DNA of 64,000 nt, taken from NCBI RefSeq assembly GCF_020447265.1, contig NZ_JAJADR010000001.1, positions 124,001 through 188,000 of the forward strand. The letters are read 5' to 3'. The notes below the pieces were generated by a model. That model saw only the letters and a program-made list of their open reading frames with translations, made no database searches and was not told where the DNA came from. Numbering within the stretch: the first letter of the stretch is position 1; each line of letters opens with the position of its first letter. Origin of the DNA: Hymenobacter lucidus (GTDB taxonomy: Bacteria; Bacteroidota; Bacteroidia; Cytophagales; Hymenobacteraceae). Shown one piece after another: positions 42,339 to 51,629 of the stretch. Position numbers and translations under genes: made by a program.

Positions 42339-44429
42339 TCAGACCGTCGGGTCGGACATGGCCGGGGCGGGCCGCTCGGGCAGGGGCAGGGTAATGACAA
42401 ACTCCGTGAATTCACCCAGCTCGGTTTCTACCGTGAGCGTGCCGCCGTGGCCCTTGGTGATGAGGTCGTAGCTCAGGGCCAAGCCCAGACCTGGGTCATC
42501 GGGAGTGGTGGGCGGCGTCCCAAACCGCTCGAACAGCCGCTCCAGTTGCCCGGCTGAGAGGCCCAACCCATTGTCGCGCACCCGGATTTCGACGTGGCCG
42601 GCGGCCGCGCGGGTGCTCACGGCCACCTGGGGTACGTAGCCTTCCTGACCGGCCCGCTTGCGCTGCTGCACGGCAAAGAAGGCATTAGTAAACAGACTGA
42701 TGAGTACCCGGCCCAGGTCGTGGCGAATGATGGGCAGGTTGCCCACGGCCGGGTCGAGGTCGGGCAATAGGGCCGCGTAGAGGTTGCGGTTTTTGGCCCG
42801 CACGTCGTGGTACGTCAGGCGCAGGTAGTCTTCCACGAAGGCATTCACGTCGGTGCTCTGGCGGGGGCCGGGGCTGCTGCGCGAATATTCCAGCATGCCG
42901 CTCACGATGGAGGCGGCCCGCTGGCTGGAACGCACAATGTTGCTCTGGTACTGGCTCAGAATCTGAAGGTTGTCCCAAACGGTGCCGGGCTCCTCAATTT
43001 CCAGCTCCAGCCTGGCCAGCCCTTTGCGCAGGTCTTCTACCAAGTCGGCGCTGATGCCGGCAATATTGCGCATGTTGTTTACCGGAGTCTGAATTTCCTG
43101 GGCCACGCCGGCCATCAGCTCGCCCAGGGAGGCCATCTTTTCGCGCAGCACCAGCTGGCTCTGGGTCGTTTTGAGCTCGTGCAGCATCCGGCCCAGACTG
43201 TCGCGCTGGTTGGTTATTTCCTGCTTCTGCTGGGTTATTTCCTGGTTCAGGGCGCTCAGCTTGGCATTGGCCTGCTGCTGCTGCCGGCCGTGGCGCCACA
43301 GCAGCAGGGCCAGCAGCAGCAGACTGCCCAGTACGCCAAAGCCGATGTAGGTGCGGTTGCGGGCCTCGTACTGCCGGCGCTCGGCTTCCAGCTCGCGCAG
43401 GCGCTGCTGCTCGGCAAAGCCAATGGCATCGAGCTGCTTAATGCGTTGCGGATTATACAGGCTGTCTTCGGCCTGCTGCATAATGCGCATGTACTTGAGC
43501 GTACTGTCGGTTTGCTGCCGGTCCTGAAAAGCCCCGCTCAGCAGCTTGCTGGTGTGCATCACCCCAATCACGTAGGGCAAGCTCTGGCCCAGGCTCAGAG
43601 CCTTGCGGGCGTAGTACACGCTCGAATCGGTCTTGCGGCGGCTGTGGTAAAGCTCGGCCATATACTGGTAGGTGCGGCAGGCGCTGCGCCGGTCATTTTC
43701 AGGAAACGAGGCCTGTGCACTGCGGCGGTAGTAGTCGAGCGCCTGGTCGGTTTGGCCCTGGGAGGCGCGCAGCAGGCCCAGCTCGCGCAGCACGTAGGGC
43801 AGCGGGTTGCCCCAGCAGCTCTGGTGCACCGTGCCCGACTGCTGGGTCAGGGCATAGGCCCGGTTCAGGAAATACTCGGCCGAGTCGAGCTGGCGGCGGC
43901 CTTCGTAGCTGGCTCCCAGGTTGGTTAGCACGCTGATGAGCTGGGAATCGTCGCCGACTTTGTGGTCTTCATATAACGCCTTGGCTCGGAAAAAATACGA
44001 CAGGGCCGGGCGGTAGTCTTCCAGGGCGTGGTAGAGTAGGCCCATCTGGTTGAGGGTGCGGGCCATGCCTTCGAAGTCGTGGCTGCTTTCGTGCAGCTGC
44101 AGGGCCTGCAGGTCGATGCGCAGGGCCTGGGGCAGGTTGCCCCGCTCACTCATCAGGATGCCCAGGCGCGAGAGGCAGCGGCCTTCGCCTTTGGGGTAGC
44201 CAATGCGGCGGGCCAACTGCAAACCCTGGCGGGCATACCACAGCACCGAGTCGAAGCGGGAGTAGCGGTAAGAGGCACTCAGGTCGGCCAGCAGCAGCAC
44301 CCGGGTGGTATCGTGCGGGGCCCGGGCCAGCGCCGCCCGCAGCTTCGGCGTCTGCGGACTTTGGGCCTGCACCAGCCCCGCGAAGAGAAAGGAATAAAGG
44401 AGAAACAGTACGGGAAGTAGTTTCCGCAT
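42339..44429 (-). CDS. TPR sensor histidine kinase with Gln in place of the phospho-accepting His
   Basis: A 696-residue membrane sensor. Signal peptide 1-22; residues about 30-345 are tetratricopeptide repeats (WYARQGLQLARRIGYPKGEG, RIDLQALQLHESSHDFEG, SYFFRAKALYEDHK). A single helix follows at about 355-375 (YIGFGVLGSLLLLALLLW), then a coiled coil, and the dimerisation segment SLGELMAGVAQEIQTPVNNM. Kinases of this class have His in AHEIQ; here Gln444 (codon CAG) replaces it. The ATPase domain is otherwise intact (LISLFTNAFFAV, VRDNGLGLSAG, DPGLGLALSYDLITKGHGG). It is probably a pseudokinase-like regulator or a phosphatase. Confidence 0.85.
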   Translation of the reverse strand: MRKLLPVLFLLYSFLFAGLVQAQSPQTPKLRAALARAPHDTTRVLLLADLSASYRYSRFDSVLWYARQGLQLARRIGYPKGEGRCLSRLGILMSERGNLPQALRIDLQALQLHESSHDFEGMARTLNQMGLLYHALEDYRPALSYFFRAKALYEDHKVGDDSQLISVLTNLGASYEGRRQLDSAEYFLNRAYALTQQSGTVHQSCWGNPLPYVLRELGLLRASQGQTDQALDYYRRSAQASFPENDRRSACRTYQYMAELYHSRRKTDSSVYYARKALSLGQSLPYVIGVMHTSKLLSGAFQDRQQTDSTLKYMRIMQQAEDSLYNPQRIKQLDAIGFAEQQRLRELEAERRQYEARNRTYIGFGVLGSLLLLALLLWRHGRQQQQANAKLSALNQEITQQKQEITNQRDSLGRMLHELKTTQSQLVLREKMASLGELMAGVAQEIQTPVNNMRNIAGISADLVEDLRKGLARLELEIEEPGTVWDNLQILSQYQSNIVRSSQRAASIVSGMLEYSRSSPGPRQSTDVNAFVEDYLRLTYHDVRAKNRNLYAALLPDLDPAVGNLPIIRHDLGRVLISLFTNAFFAVQQRKRAGQEGYVPQVAVSTRAAAGHVEIRVRDNGLGLSAGQLERLFERFGTPPTTPDDPGLGLALSYDLITKGHGGTLTVETELGEFTEFVITLPLPERPAPAMSDPTV

Positions 44430-44443
44430 ACGTAAAAGTAAGC

Positions 44444-44488
44444 AACAACTATTAGCAAAACAGTATATTACTTGGCTAATATGTTGTT
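44444..44488 (-). promoter_or_regulatory. imperfect inverted repeat upstream of the TPR kinase gene
   Basis: Arms AACAACTATTAGC (44444-44456) and GCTAATATGTTGTT (44475-44488), with one extra base in the right arm, spacer 18 bases. The repeat sits 15 bases upstream of the start codon in AT-rich sequence, so it could be an operator for the kinase gene. No regulator is assigned. Confidence 0.4.
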
Positions 44489-44587
44489 TTGCCTTTATCG
44501 ATAGGCTTTTAGCTTGCTAAACGGAAACATAATTCCACAAATTTCAGGGTTGGATCAGTGCCTTGGTCCTACTCTGCTGAGCTTCAC

Positions 44588-47401
44588 CTATACCCCAAAC
44601 TTGCGTAGGGTGTAGGTGAGGCTCAGCAGCACGTACCGCGTCAGCACGCGGCTGCGTACATCTTCCAAGTAGGTGTCCGTCACGTTGCGCACCACGCTGC
44701 GGTTCTGGTTGAGCAAGTCGTACACCTGCAGTTTCACTTCAGCCTGCTGGTTGGCCAAAAACTGCTTGGCCAGGCTGGCATTCCAGAGTCCCACGCGCTG
44801 GTTGTAGCCCGCCGCCCGGCCCGTGTTGTTGCTCAGCCACAGGTCCGTGGTCAGCACGAAGTGAGCGGGCAGCTGGTAGTAGGCATCGGCCGTGAGGGTT
44901 TGGGTGAAGTAGGCGGTATTCTGACCCGGCAGCAGCGAATAGCGGGCCTGCTGGTAGGTGACGTTGGCACTGAGGCCGAATTCGAGTTGGTCGTTGTAGC
45001 TCGAATTGACGCTCAGCCCCTGGCCCACGTTCCAGCTGTGGGCCACGTTCAGCTCGTCATTCACAAAGCTCAAGCCGTGAGTATAGTTGGAGTTGGTAGT
45101 CAGGTTCAGGTTGATTTTGTGCGTAGCCAGCCGCTGGCCTAGCGACAAAAAGCCATTCACCGAGCGGTAGCCGTTGGCATTCACCGGCCGGGTCGTTTGC
45201 ACCCCGCCCGCGCTGAAGCTGGTGGCGGCCACGATACGGTCCTGCACCTGGGCCGCGTCGAGCAGCACGAATACGCTGCGGTTGTTGCGGGCATTGAACT
45301 GGCTGTAGGTAGTGAGCAAGGAATGGATGTATTCGGGGCGCAGGGCCGGGTTGCCCCGCTGCACCTGCAGCGGGTTGGTATTGTCGGCTACGGGCTGCAG
45401 CTGAGCGGCCGAGGGCACGTTCAAGCGGGTGCGGTAAGTGAGGCGTAGGGTGCGGTTCTGGCTACCGTTGTAGGTAAACAGGGCGTTGGGCAGCAGACGG
45501 GTAAAGCGCCGGTTAAAGGTGGTGTCAGCCGTCTGGTTGCGCACCCGCAGCCCGGCCTGCAAAGCATCAAGGCCCAGGCCGTAGGTGTAGCGCAGGCGGC
45601 GCGTTTGCAACGTCAGGCCGGCGCGCTGGGCCACGAAGCGGCTGTCGAACCGGTTGCTGAGCAGCGGGTTCAGCGCGTCGTAGCGGCCGGTGGCAGCGGT
45701 GAAGTCGCGCACGGTGCGGTCGGCCTGGTTTTGGGTGTGCGTCAGGTTGTAGTGCCCTTCCAGCTTGCGGCTCAATGACACGGGCTCGGTGTAAGATAGA
45801 TTCAGCACGTTGGTTTGCCCGCCGGTGCTTTCGGTTAGCTGCTGGTTGAGTTCGGTACTGCGGGGCGGCTCGGTGGTCGTGAAAAAGGTATTGGTAGCCT
45901 GGTTGAGCGTCTGCTCGTTTTGGCCGTTGAGCACCGTATTCAGGTTGGCCGACAGTGTGCGGCCTTCCTTGGCGAACTTGCGCATTACCAACAGGTTATT
46001 GGCCCCGTTCAGAGTAGTGCTGCCGGTGGTATAGCGCAGCTGGCCCTGATTGAGCAGCGTCCCGCCCCGGCTAACCTGCTGCTCACTGGCCCGGCGCTGC
46101 TCGGGGCTTTGCCAGGCCGCAAATGGGGTTAGGCGCACCGTCGTGAGCGAGTCGAGCTTGTAGTCGAGGCGCAGGTTGAGGCGGTGGCTAGGAGTGGTTT
46201 CGCGGGCGTACAGGTGCTGGTCGGTGAGCAACGGAGCGGCCGTTTCGCCGGGTAGGGTGGGGGCCGTGGTGGCATTTTCGCGGCGGCTCTGCTGGTCGGT
46301 TACCTCGCTGCTGCGGCTGCCTAGGTAGCTGGTGGCTACTTCGGCGCGTTTGCCCCAGGCGTCGCGGTAGTTCAGCCCCACCGCCCCCGATTCGAGGATG
46401 TTGTTGGGCTGCTCGTTGTCGGAATCGGCACCGCTGCGGCTGCCCTGCCCACCCACGCGCACCCGGCCGCCGCTGCTGCCCGCCGGGCCGTTGGCGGGCG
46501 GCCCGGGCTGACTGGTGGCCGGCCCGCCGTTGCTGGAAAACCCCTGCTGGTTGATGTTATTGGCCATACCCAAGGCCGAAATCTGCCGGCCGTTGTTGAA
46601 GCGGTTCACGCCCAGCCGGGCCTGGTAGCGGCCGGCCGTGCCGGCGCCGGCGCTGTTGGTGCCGAAATAGCCGCGGCGCTTGTCGCGCTTGGTTACCAGG
46701 TTGATGGTGCGCTGCTGGGTGCCGTCGTCGATACCGGAAAAAGCGGCCTGGTCGCTCTGCTGGCTGAAAAGCTGCACCTGGTCGATGATGTCGGCAGGCA
46801 GGTTGCGAGTGGCCATCTTCGGGTCGTCGCCGAAAAAAGGCTTGCCATCCACCAGCACCCGGCTCACGGCCTGGCCCTGGGCCCGGATGTTGCCCGCCCG
46901 ATCTACTTCCACGCCCGGCAGCTTCTTGAGCAGGGCTTCCACGGCTGCGTTGGGCTGGGTTTTGAAAGCCCGGGCACTAAAAGCCAGCGTATCGCCCGAC
47001 AAGGAAACCGGCGCCCGTTCCTGCTGCACTACTACTTCGCCCAGCGTCTGACTCTGGGCCCGCAGCCGCAACGTGCCGAGCTGGGCCGTGGGGGCTGTTT
47101 CGGTGAGCTGCACCGGCACGAGGCGGCTTTTGTAGCCCAGAAACGTGACCAGCACCTGGTATCGGCCGGCCGCCACGTTGCGCAGCACAAACTGCCCGTC
47201 GCCGTCGGTGATGGTGAAGGTGAGGTAGGATGAGTCGCGGGCGGCCAGCAAGGATACGGATGCTTCGCGCAGCACCTTGCCGGTCAGCGAATCGACGGCC
47301 GCGCCGGAGATGCTGCCTTTGCCCGGGCTGGGTTTCTGGGCTTGGGCCACGCCGCTGAAAACCAGCAGGATGCCGAGCAGGAGGAGAGTCGAGCGTAGCA
47401 T
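44588..47401 (-). CDS. outer membrane beta-barrel protein with carboxypeptidase-regulatory-like and plug domains
   Basis: A 937-residue outer-membrane protein. After the signal peptide (cleavage near AQAQ, residue 22), residues about 28-110 form a carboxypeptidase-regulatory-like domain (GSISGAAVDSLTGKVLREAS). A plug-like region follows (VEALLKKLPGVEVDRAGNIR, PFFGDDPKMATRNLPADIID), then a long barrel of the OMP_b-brl_3 type. The end LTYTLRKFGV is typical. No TonB box is clear, so it may be a TonB-independent or structural member. It is translationally coupled to the upstream GLPGLI gene: the ATG overlaps that gene's TAA by one base (TAATG). Confidence 0.88.
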   Translation of the reverse strand: MLRSTLLLLGILLVFSGVAQAQKPSPGKGSISGAAVDSLTGKVLREASVSLLAARDSSYLTFTITDGDGQFVLRNVAAGRYQVLVTFLGYKSRLVPVQLTETAPTAQLGTLRLRAQSQTLGEVVVQQERAPVSLSGDTLAFSARAFKTQPNAAVEALLKKLPGVEVDRAGNIRAQGQAVSRVLVDGKPFFGDDPKMATRNLPADIIDQVQLFSQQSDQAAFSGIDDGTQQRTINLVTKRDKRRGYFGTNSAGAGTAGRYQARLGVNRFNNGRQISALGMANNINQQGFSSNGGPATSQPGPPANGPAGSSGGRVRVGGQGSRSGADSDNEQPNNILESGAVGLNYRDAWGKRAEVATSYLGSRSSEVTDQQSRRENATTAPTLPGETAAPLLTDQHLYARETTPSHRLNLRLDYKLDSLTTVRLTPFAAWQSPEQRRASEQQVSRGGTLLNQGQLRYTTGSTTLNGANNLLVMRKFAKEGRTLSANLNTVLNGQNEQTLNQATNTFFTTTEPPRSTELNQQLTESTGGQTNVLNLSYTEPVSLSRKLEGHYNLTHTQNQADRTVRDFTAATGRYDALNPLLSNRFDSRFVAQRAGLTLQTRRLRYTYGLGLDALQAGLRVRNQTADTTFNRRFTRLLPNALFTYNGSQNRTLRLTYRTRLNVPSAAQLQPVADNTNPLQVQRGNPALRPEYIHSLLTTYSQFNARNNRSVFVLLDAAQVQDRIVAATSFSAGGVQTTRPVNANGYRSVNGFLSLGQRLATHKINLNLTTNSNYTHGLSFVNDELNVAHSWNVGQGLSVNSSYNDQLEFGLSANVTYQQARYSLLPGQNTAYFTQTLTADAYYQLPAHFVLTTDLWLSNNTGRAAGYNQRVGLWNASLAKQFLANQQAEVKLQVYDLLNQNRSVVRNVTDTYLEDVRSRVLTRYVLLSLTYTLRKFGV

Positions 47402-48183
47402 TACGGACGGCGGCTTTCTTCGCCTTCCAGCAGCTTGAGGCGGAAGTCGGCCCGGGCTTTTTCCTTCAGGTCCTTCAACTCCTCAGGCGTCACAGTCTGG
47501 GCTTGGCCGGCGGGGCGCACCTGGCTTTCGGGCACGGCTGTGAGAGCTACTTTGCTGGCTTTGAACTGCTCCCGGGGGTTTTCAAGGGCCAGCACTACGC
47601 CTTTTTCGGGCAGTAAGTCGGCCACCGGCGAGTAGGTGAAGGGCAGCTCGGTGGTGTACCAGATAGTATAAAACTGGCCTTTGAACGGCACGGTGGCTTT
47701 GCGGCAGGTATAGCCTGCAATTTTTTTAGTCTGGTCGGAATTTTGCCAGCCGGCAGCCTGGGCCAGGGGCTTGTCGGTGCGGTAGGTGGTCGTGGTTTCG
47801 CCCTTTTTGATGCTCAGTAGCGTGCTGAGCTTGTTTTCGGCTTGGCTTACGTACACCACTTCCTCGAAGGGCTTGCCCAGATTGGTCATCTGCGGGGCCG
47901 CGCCGGGGCCGCCCTCCACCACGGTGCGCATGGCCCCGTCCTGGCGCTCCTCCTTAGCGTAGCCGCCGGCAAAGCTCACCGTCAGCCCGAAGTTGCGCAC
48001 GTCCGAAATATCGGTGGGGTAGTCGGGGCTGCCGGGCTTCACTTCTTGGCCATTCACCATCACCCGCATCTGGCCGGGGTTTACTTTCTGGGCCGCTTCG
48101 TATTGAATACGCCCGGAAACGGTTTGGGCCCGGGCAGCAAGTAGGGTGCCGCAGGCACTGAGCAGGAGTAGGAGCTTTTTCAT
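47401..48183 (-). CDS. GLPGLI family protein
   Basis: A 260-residue exported protein; the ATG at 48183 gives the signal KKLLLLLSACGTLLAARAQ. The family region shows IAGYTCRKATVPFKGQFYTI, WYTTELPFTYSPVADLLPEK and GVVLALENP, which fits the GLPGLI domain (after the consensus GLPGLIL, here drifted to LLPEKGVVLAL). GLPGLI genes usually sit next to TonB-type outer-membrane proteins in Bacteroidota, as here, but their role is not known. It is the first gene of a two-gene operon and diverges from the sensor kinase at 48326. Confidence 0.85.
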   Translation of the reverse strand: MKKLLLLLSACGTLLAARAQTVSGRIQYEAAQKVNPGQMRVMVNGQEVKPGSPDYPTDISDVRNFGLTVSFAGGYAKEERQDGAMRTVVEGGPGAAPQMTNLGKPFEEVVYVSQAENKLSTLLSIKKGETTTTYRTDKPLAQAAGWQNSDQTKKIAGYTCRKATVPFKGQFYTIWYTTELPFTYSPVADLLPEKGVVLALENPREQFKASKVALTAVPESQVRPAGQAQTVTPEELKDLKEKARADFRLKLLEGEESRRP

Positions 48184-48325
48184 AAGTGTCGAAGGGTTGA
48201 GTTGACGGCTCAAACCTCCCACATCGGCGTGTTAAGCACTGTTATAGAATGTTAAACAGTGTTAACGCACCACCAAAAGCCCTGCGAACCAGCTATTTTC
48301 GGCTTCTACTTTAGCCCTTTGCCCC

Positions 48326-49777
48326 ATGAAACGGCGCATCCGCTCCATCTTCTGGCTCATGACGCTCTGCATTCTGGGCATCAACGGTTTTCAGGCGTAC
48401 TGGCTCTACACCACCTACCAGCTTACCAACTCCCAGTTTGAGCGCACCGTGCGTGAGGCCCTGCTGGCCGTGCTTCAGCAGCAGCAGCTGCACTTCGCCC
48501 GCCAGCTGCTCGGCCCCCGGGCCGGCAAAAAGCCCGTGCGCGTCATCTTCCGCCAGTATGACACCGCCGGCCAAAGCCCCGACCAGCTCGAAGTCCTCAC
48601 GCGCCAGCAAGTCACCAAAACCGATGGGGAGCTGCGCATGGTGAAGGTAGAGCGGCAGGTGAGCTTGCGGCCCAATGCCCACCGTGGCCGGGCCGCCGAC
48701 ACGCTGGCCCGCACCATTACCCGGCAGCTGCTGCGCGACTGGGCCCAGGAAAAGCCGGTAAATCTGGCGCAGCTCGGCCAGGCCTACCACGCCGAGCTGC
48801 GCCTGCGCGAGGCCGATGCACCCTTCGTGCTCGATACCCTGACGGCCCATCCCCGGCTGGCCGCTAATCAGGCCGACCTGTTGGCCAACAGGCCGTTGCG
48901 GGCCGGCTACGCCCTCCAGACGCCGCCGGTGCTGCTCAACCCCGTGCGTGACCAGTACGTGCAGGCCTCGTTTGCTGCCCCTACTTCCTGGGTGCTGCGC
49001 CGCATGGGCGGGCTGCTGGGCGGCTCGGTGTTGCTGCTTGGTCTCACCACAGGTTGCTTTGTGCTGATGCTGAGTACGATACTAAAGCAGAAGAAGCTGT
49101 CGGAAGTCAAGAACGACTTCATCAACAACATGACCCACGAGCTGAAAACGCCCCTGGCCACGGTGTCGGCGGCGGTGGAGGCGCTCCAGCACTTTGGGGC
49201 CCTGCACGACCCGGCCAAGACGGAAAAGTACCTGGCTATTTCCCGGCAGGAGTTGCAGCGCCTGTCGGAGCTGGTCGAAAAAGTGCTGCACATTGCCGTG
49301 GAAGAGCGCCAGACGCTGGAGCTGCACCCCGAACCGGTGCAGCCCGCCGAGCTGGTACAAGAGCTGGTAGCCCGCCACCAGCTAAAAGCCGCCAAACCTG
49401 TGCGGTTCGACGTGCGCCTGCCCGCCACCAGCACCGTGCGCTTCGACCGGCTCCACGTGGGCAACGTCATCAACAACCTCATCGACAACGCCATCAAGTA
49501 CTCGCGCGAGCAGGTCACCATCGGTATCCAGGGCGGGCCGGATGGGCCGGGCTGGCGCCTCACCGTCACCGACGACGGTATCGGTATTCCTAAAACCTAT
49601 CAGGAAGCCATTTTCGACCGGTTCTTTCGGGTGCCGACTGGCAACCTGCACAGTGTCAAAGGGTTTGGCCTGGGGCTCTATTACGTGCGGCAGGTGGTAG
49701 AGCGCCACGGCGGCCACATCGAAGTGCGCAGCACGCCCAATCAGGGCAGTGAGTTTTCCTTCTGGCTCCCCACTTAA
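48326..49777 (+). CDS. sensor histidine kinase (HisKA)
   Basis: A 483-residue membrane kinase with two helices (about residues 7-30 and 222-246, WVLRRMGGLLGGSVLLLGLT) that frame a roughly 190-residue periplasmic sensor. His271 in DFINNMTHELKTPLATVSAA is the phosphorylated residue; then come N-box VGNVINNLIDNAIKYSREQV, DDGIGIPKTYQEAIFDRFFR and KGFGLGLYYVRQVVERHGGH. It pairs with the response regulator gene 69 bases downstream. The divergent beta-barrel/GLPGLI operon is the likely target; the signal is unknown. Confidence 0.93.
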   Translation: MKRRIRSIFWLMTLCILGINGFQAYWLYTTYQLTNSQFERTVREALLAVLQQQQLHFARQLLGPRAGKKPVRVIFRQYDTAGQSPDQLEVLTRQQVTKTDGELRMVKVERQVSLRPNAHRGRAADTLARTITRQLLRDWAQEKPVNLAQLGQAYHAELRLREADAPFVLDTLTAHPRLAANQADLLANRPLRAGYALQTPPVLLNPVRDQYVQASFAAPTSWVLRRMGGLLGGSVLLLGLTTGCFVLMLSTILKQKKLSEVKNDFINNMTHELKTPLATVSAAVEALQHFGALHDPAKTEKYLAISRQELQRLSELVEKVLHIAVEERQTLELHPEPVQPAELVQELVARHQLKAAKPVRFDVRLPATSTVRFDRLHVGNVINNLIDNAIKYSREQVTIGIQGGPDGPGWRLTVTDDGIGIPKTYQEAIFDRFFRVPTGNLHSVKGFGLGLYYVRQVVERHGGHIEVRSTPNQGSEFSFWLPT

Positions 49778-49846
49778 AAGAACGAAACTCACCTCCTTCG
49801 CTAAAGAAAGCCCTCTGTTTTCCAACCCTACCCACTCTCGCCACTC

Positions 49847-50524
49847 ATGCCCACAATTCTCCTGATTGAAGATGAAGCCGCGCTGGGCATGATTGTGAAA
49901 GACAGCCTGGAAATGCGGGGCTTTACGGTACAATACGCCGAGGATGGGGAAGAGGGCCTGCGCCTGTTCCGGGCCGCGCTGCCCGATATCGTGGTGGCCG
50001 ACGTGATGATGCCCCGGCTCGATGGCTTCTCGCTAGCTGAGCGCATCCGGGCGGAAAACCAGACGGTGCCCATTATCTTCCTTACCGCCCGCTCCCAGAC
50101 GGCCGACGTAGTGCGGGGCTTCGAGCTGGGCGGCAACGACTACCTGAAAAAGCCCTTCAGCATGGATGAGCTGATTGTGCGGATCAAGGCCCTGCTGGGC
50201 CGCCAGCCCGCCGCGCCGGAAGCACCCGCAGGCCCGCTGCCCATCGGCCGCTACCGTTTCGACTACCCCAAGCAGCGCCTCCACCTCGATAGCCACGCCG
50301 CCGACCTCTCCAACCGTGAAGCCGAACTGCTCAAGCGCCTCTACGACCAGCGCAACCAGGTGCTGGAACGCACCGTCGTGCTGCGGGAGCTCTGGGGCGA
50401 CGATAGTTTCTTCAACGGCCGTAGCCTCGACGTGTTCATCACCCGCCTGCGCCGCCACGTGAAAGACGACCCGCAGGTGCAGATTATCAATATCCGCGGC
50501 ATTGGCTACAAGCTGGTTGTCTGA
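49847..50524 (+). CDS. OmpR/PhoB family response regulator
   Basis: A 225-residue regulator. Receiver: EDEAALGMIVKDSLEMRGF, Asp52 in IVVADVMMPRLDGFSL, FLTARSQ, KKPFSMDELI. The winged-helix DNA-binding domain follows: DLSNREAELLKRLYDQRNQV, RELWGDDSFFNGRSLDVFIT and IINIRGIGYKLVV. It pairs with the kinase upstream. Length and both domains are normal, and it ends in the family motif RGIGYKL. Confidence 0.95.
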   Translation: MPTILLIEDEAALGMIVKDSLEMRGFTVQYAEDGEEGLRLFRAALPDIVVADVMMPRLDGFSLAERIRAENQTVPIIFLTARSQTADVVRGFELGGNDYLKKPFSMDELIVRIKALLGRQPAAPEAPAGPLPIGRYRFDYPKQRLHLDSHAADLSNREAELLKRLYDQRNQVLERTVVLRELWGDDSFFNGRSLDVFITRLRRHVKDDPQVQIINIRGIGYKLVV

Positions 50525-50935
50525 CCAGCGCTGCCGGCTGGCTTAGCGGTAGTGTGGTAGCTCTTTCGACATTTTTTGTCCGCCATTTGTGCCGCTGGGT
50601 GCCTGCGCAGGGCGTTGTTTGCACAAAGACTGGCCGAAGAAGCTAGCTATTGGTTTAGGTAATTGTAAATTTATTTTCAATTATAAATAATCCTGCTACC
50701 TTGCAGCATCATGCCGCCGGGCTCGGGATGAATACTATAGCTAAGCCCCAGTTTATACTACTAGTTACTATTGCCTTTACGTATCGATTAGAAATTATTG
50801 TAGCTATTATAGCTGCTCCATTAGAGCTGTTTAAAGAACTTGCTGATTTCTGATTAATTTTTCGGTCAAAGCTTCATGCTTTAGCTGGCTATTGCGCTAT
50901 TTACTATCATTCGTTATTATAATTAATTATCGCTC
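50525..50935. other. AT-rich intergenic region
   Basis: A 411-base gap, clearly more AT-rich than its surroundings, especially 50640-50930. No gene, repeat array or terminator was seen. It probably holds the promoter of the lipoprotein and lipase-like genes. It contains one TAnnTTTG-like near match, TACCTTGC at 50696-50703. Confidence 0.35.
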
Positions 50936-51577
50936 TTGCCTTTCCCTTACTGGCGCTTACTTCCGCAGTCCGGCCTGCTATGGCTGGGGCTATTATGCGG
51001 CTGCGCATCTCCTCTTCCGCCACCTAAGCCGCTCCGGATAACGGGCCGGGTAGTTGACCGCCACACGGGGCTACCGCTGGCCGGCGCTACCGTGCACGTG
51101 TATGCGCAGAGTGGCAGCGGGCTGGCAGCGGGCGGCTACCAGGCAGCGGAGGAAACCTGGCTATCTGATCAGCAGGGCAACTTTTCCTTTGAGGCTCCGG
51201 TGGTGAAAGGAGTGCACTATGTGCTGCGCGCCAGCGCGCCGCCGGGCTACTATACGCTGTGGAGCGAAGCCCCGGCCGTTGGCCAGGATCAGCCGAACGC
51301 GGCCCTGCGCCTGCCGGTGCAGGCCCCGGCTTATGTGCGCATCCGGCTCCGCGACGACCCACCCCATACCCCAGCTCGCATTACAGTGTATGGCTACGCC
51401 AGCAACGTTGATGAATTTAAGAACTCGGATACGTTGACGTATCTACGGACTCTGGATGCCGGTGAAAAGCGCCGGATTAACTGGGAGATTCTCAATGAAA
51501 AAGGTGAGATAAAAACTGCGGGGCAGGATTTATTGCTAAGTCCCCTGGATACTCAGAATGTTATTATTCATTTTTAA
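50936..51577 (+). CDS. lipoprotein with carboxypeptidase-regulatory-like domain
   Basis: A 213-residue protein with TTG as the only plausible start codon (50936); in-frame stops lie just upstream. The start gives a lipoprotein signal ending LGLLCGCASPLPPPK. The mature part is a carboxypeptidase-regulatory/transthyretin-like beta-sandwich: ITGRVVDRHTGLPLAGATVH, then LSDQQGNFSFEAPVVKGVHY, a pattern also seen in TonB-dependent receptors and surface proteins. It is followed after 52 bases by the T9SS lipase-like gene in the same direction, so the two may be cotranscribed. Confidence 0.68.
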   Translation: MPFPYWRLLPQSGLLWLGLLCGCASPLPPPKPLRITGRVVDRHTGLPLAGATVHVYAQSGSGLAAGGYQAAEETWLSDQQGNFSFEAPVVKGVHYVLRASAPPGYYTLWSEAPAVGQDQPNAALRLPVQAPAYVRIRLRDDPPHTPARITVYGYASNVDEFKNSDTLTYLRTLDAGEKRRINWEILNEKGEIKTAGQDLLLSPLDTQNVIIHF

Positions 51578-51629
51578 TATTTTACTTATTTCTACACTAG
51601 TACCTTAATTATTATTTATCAATTATTTT

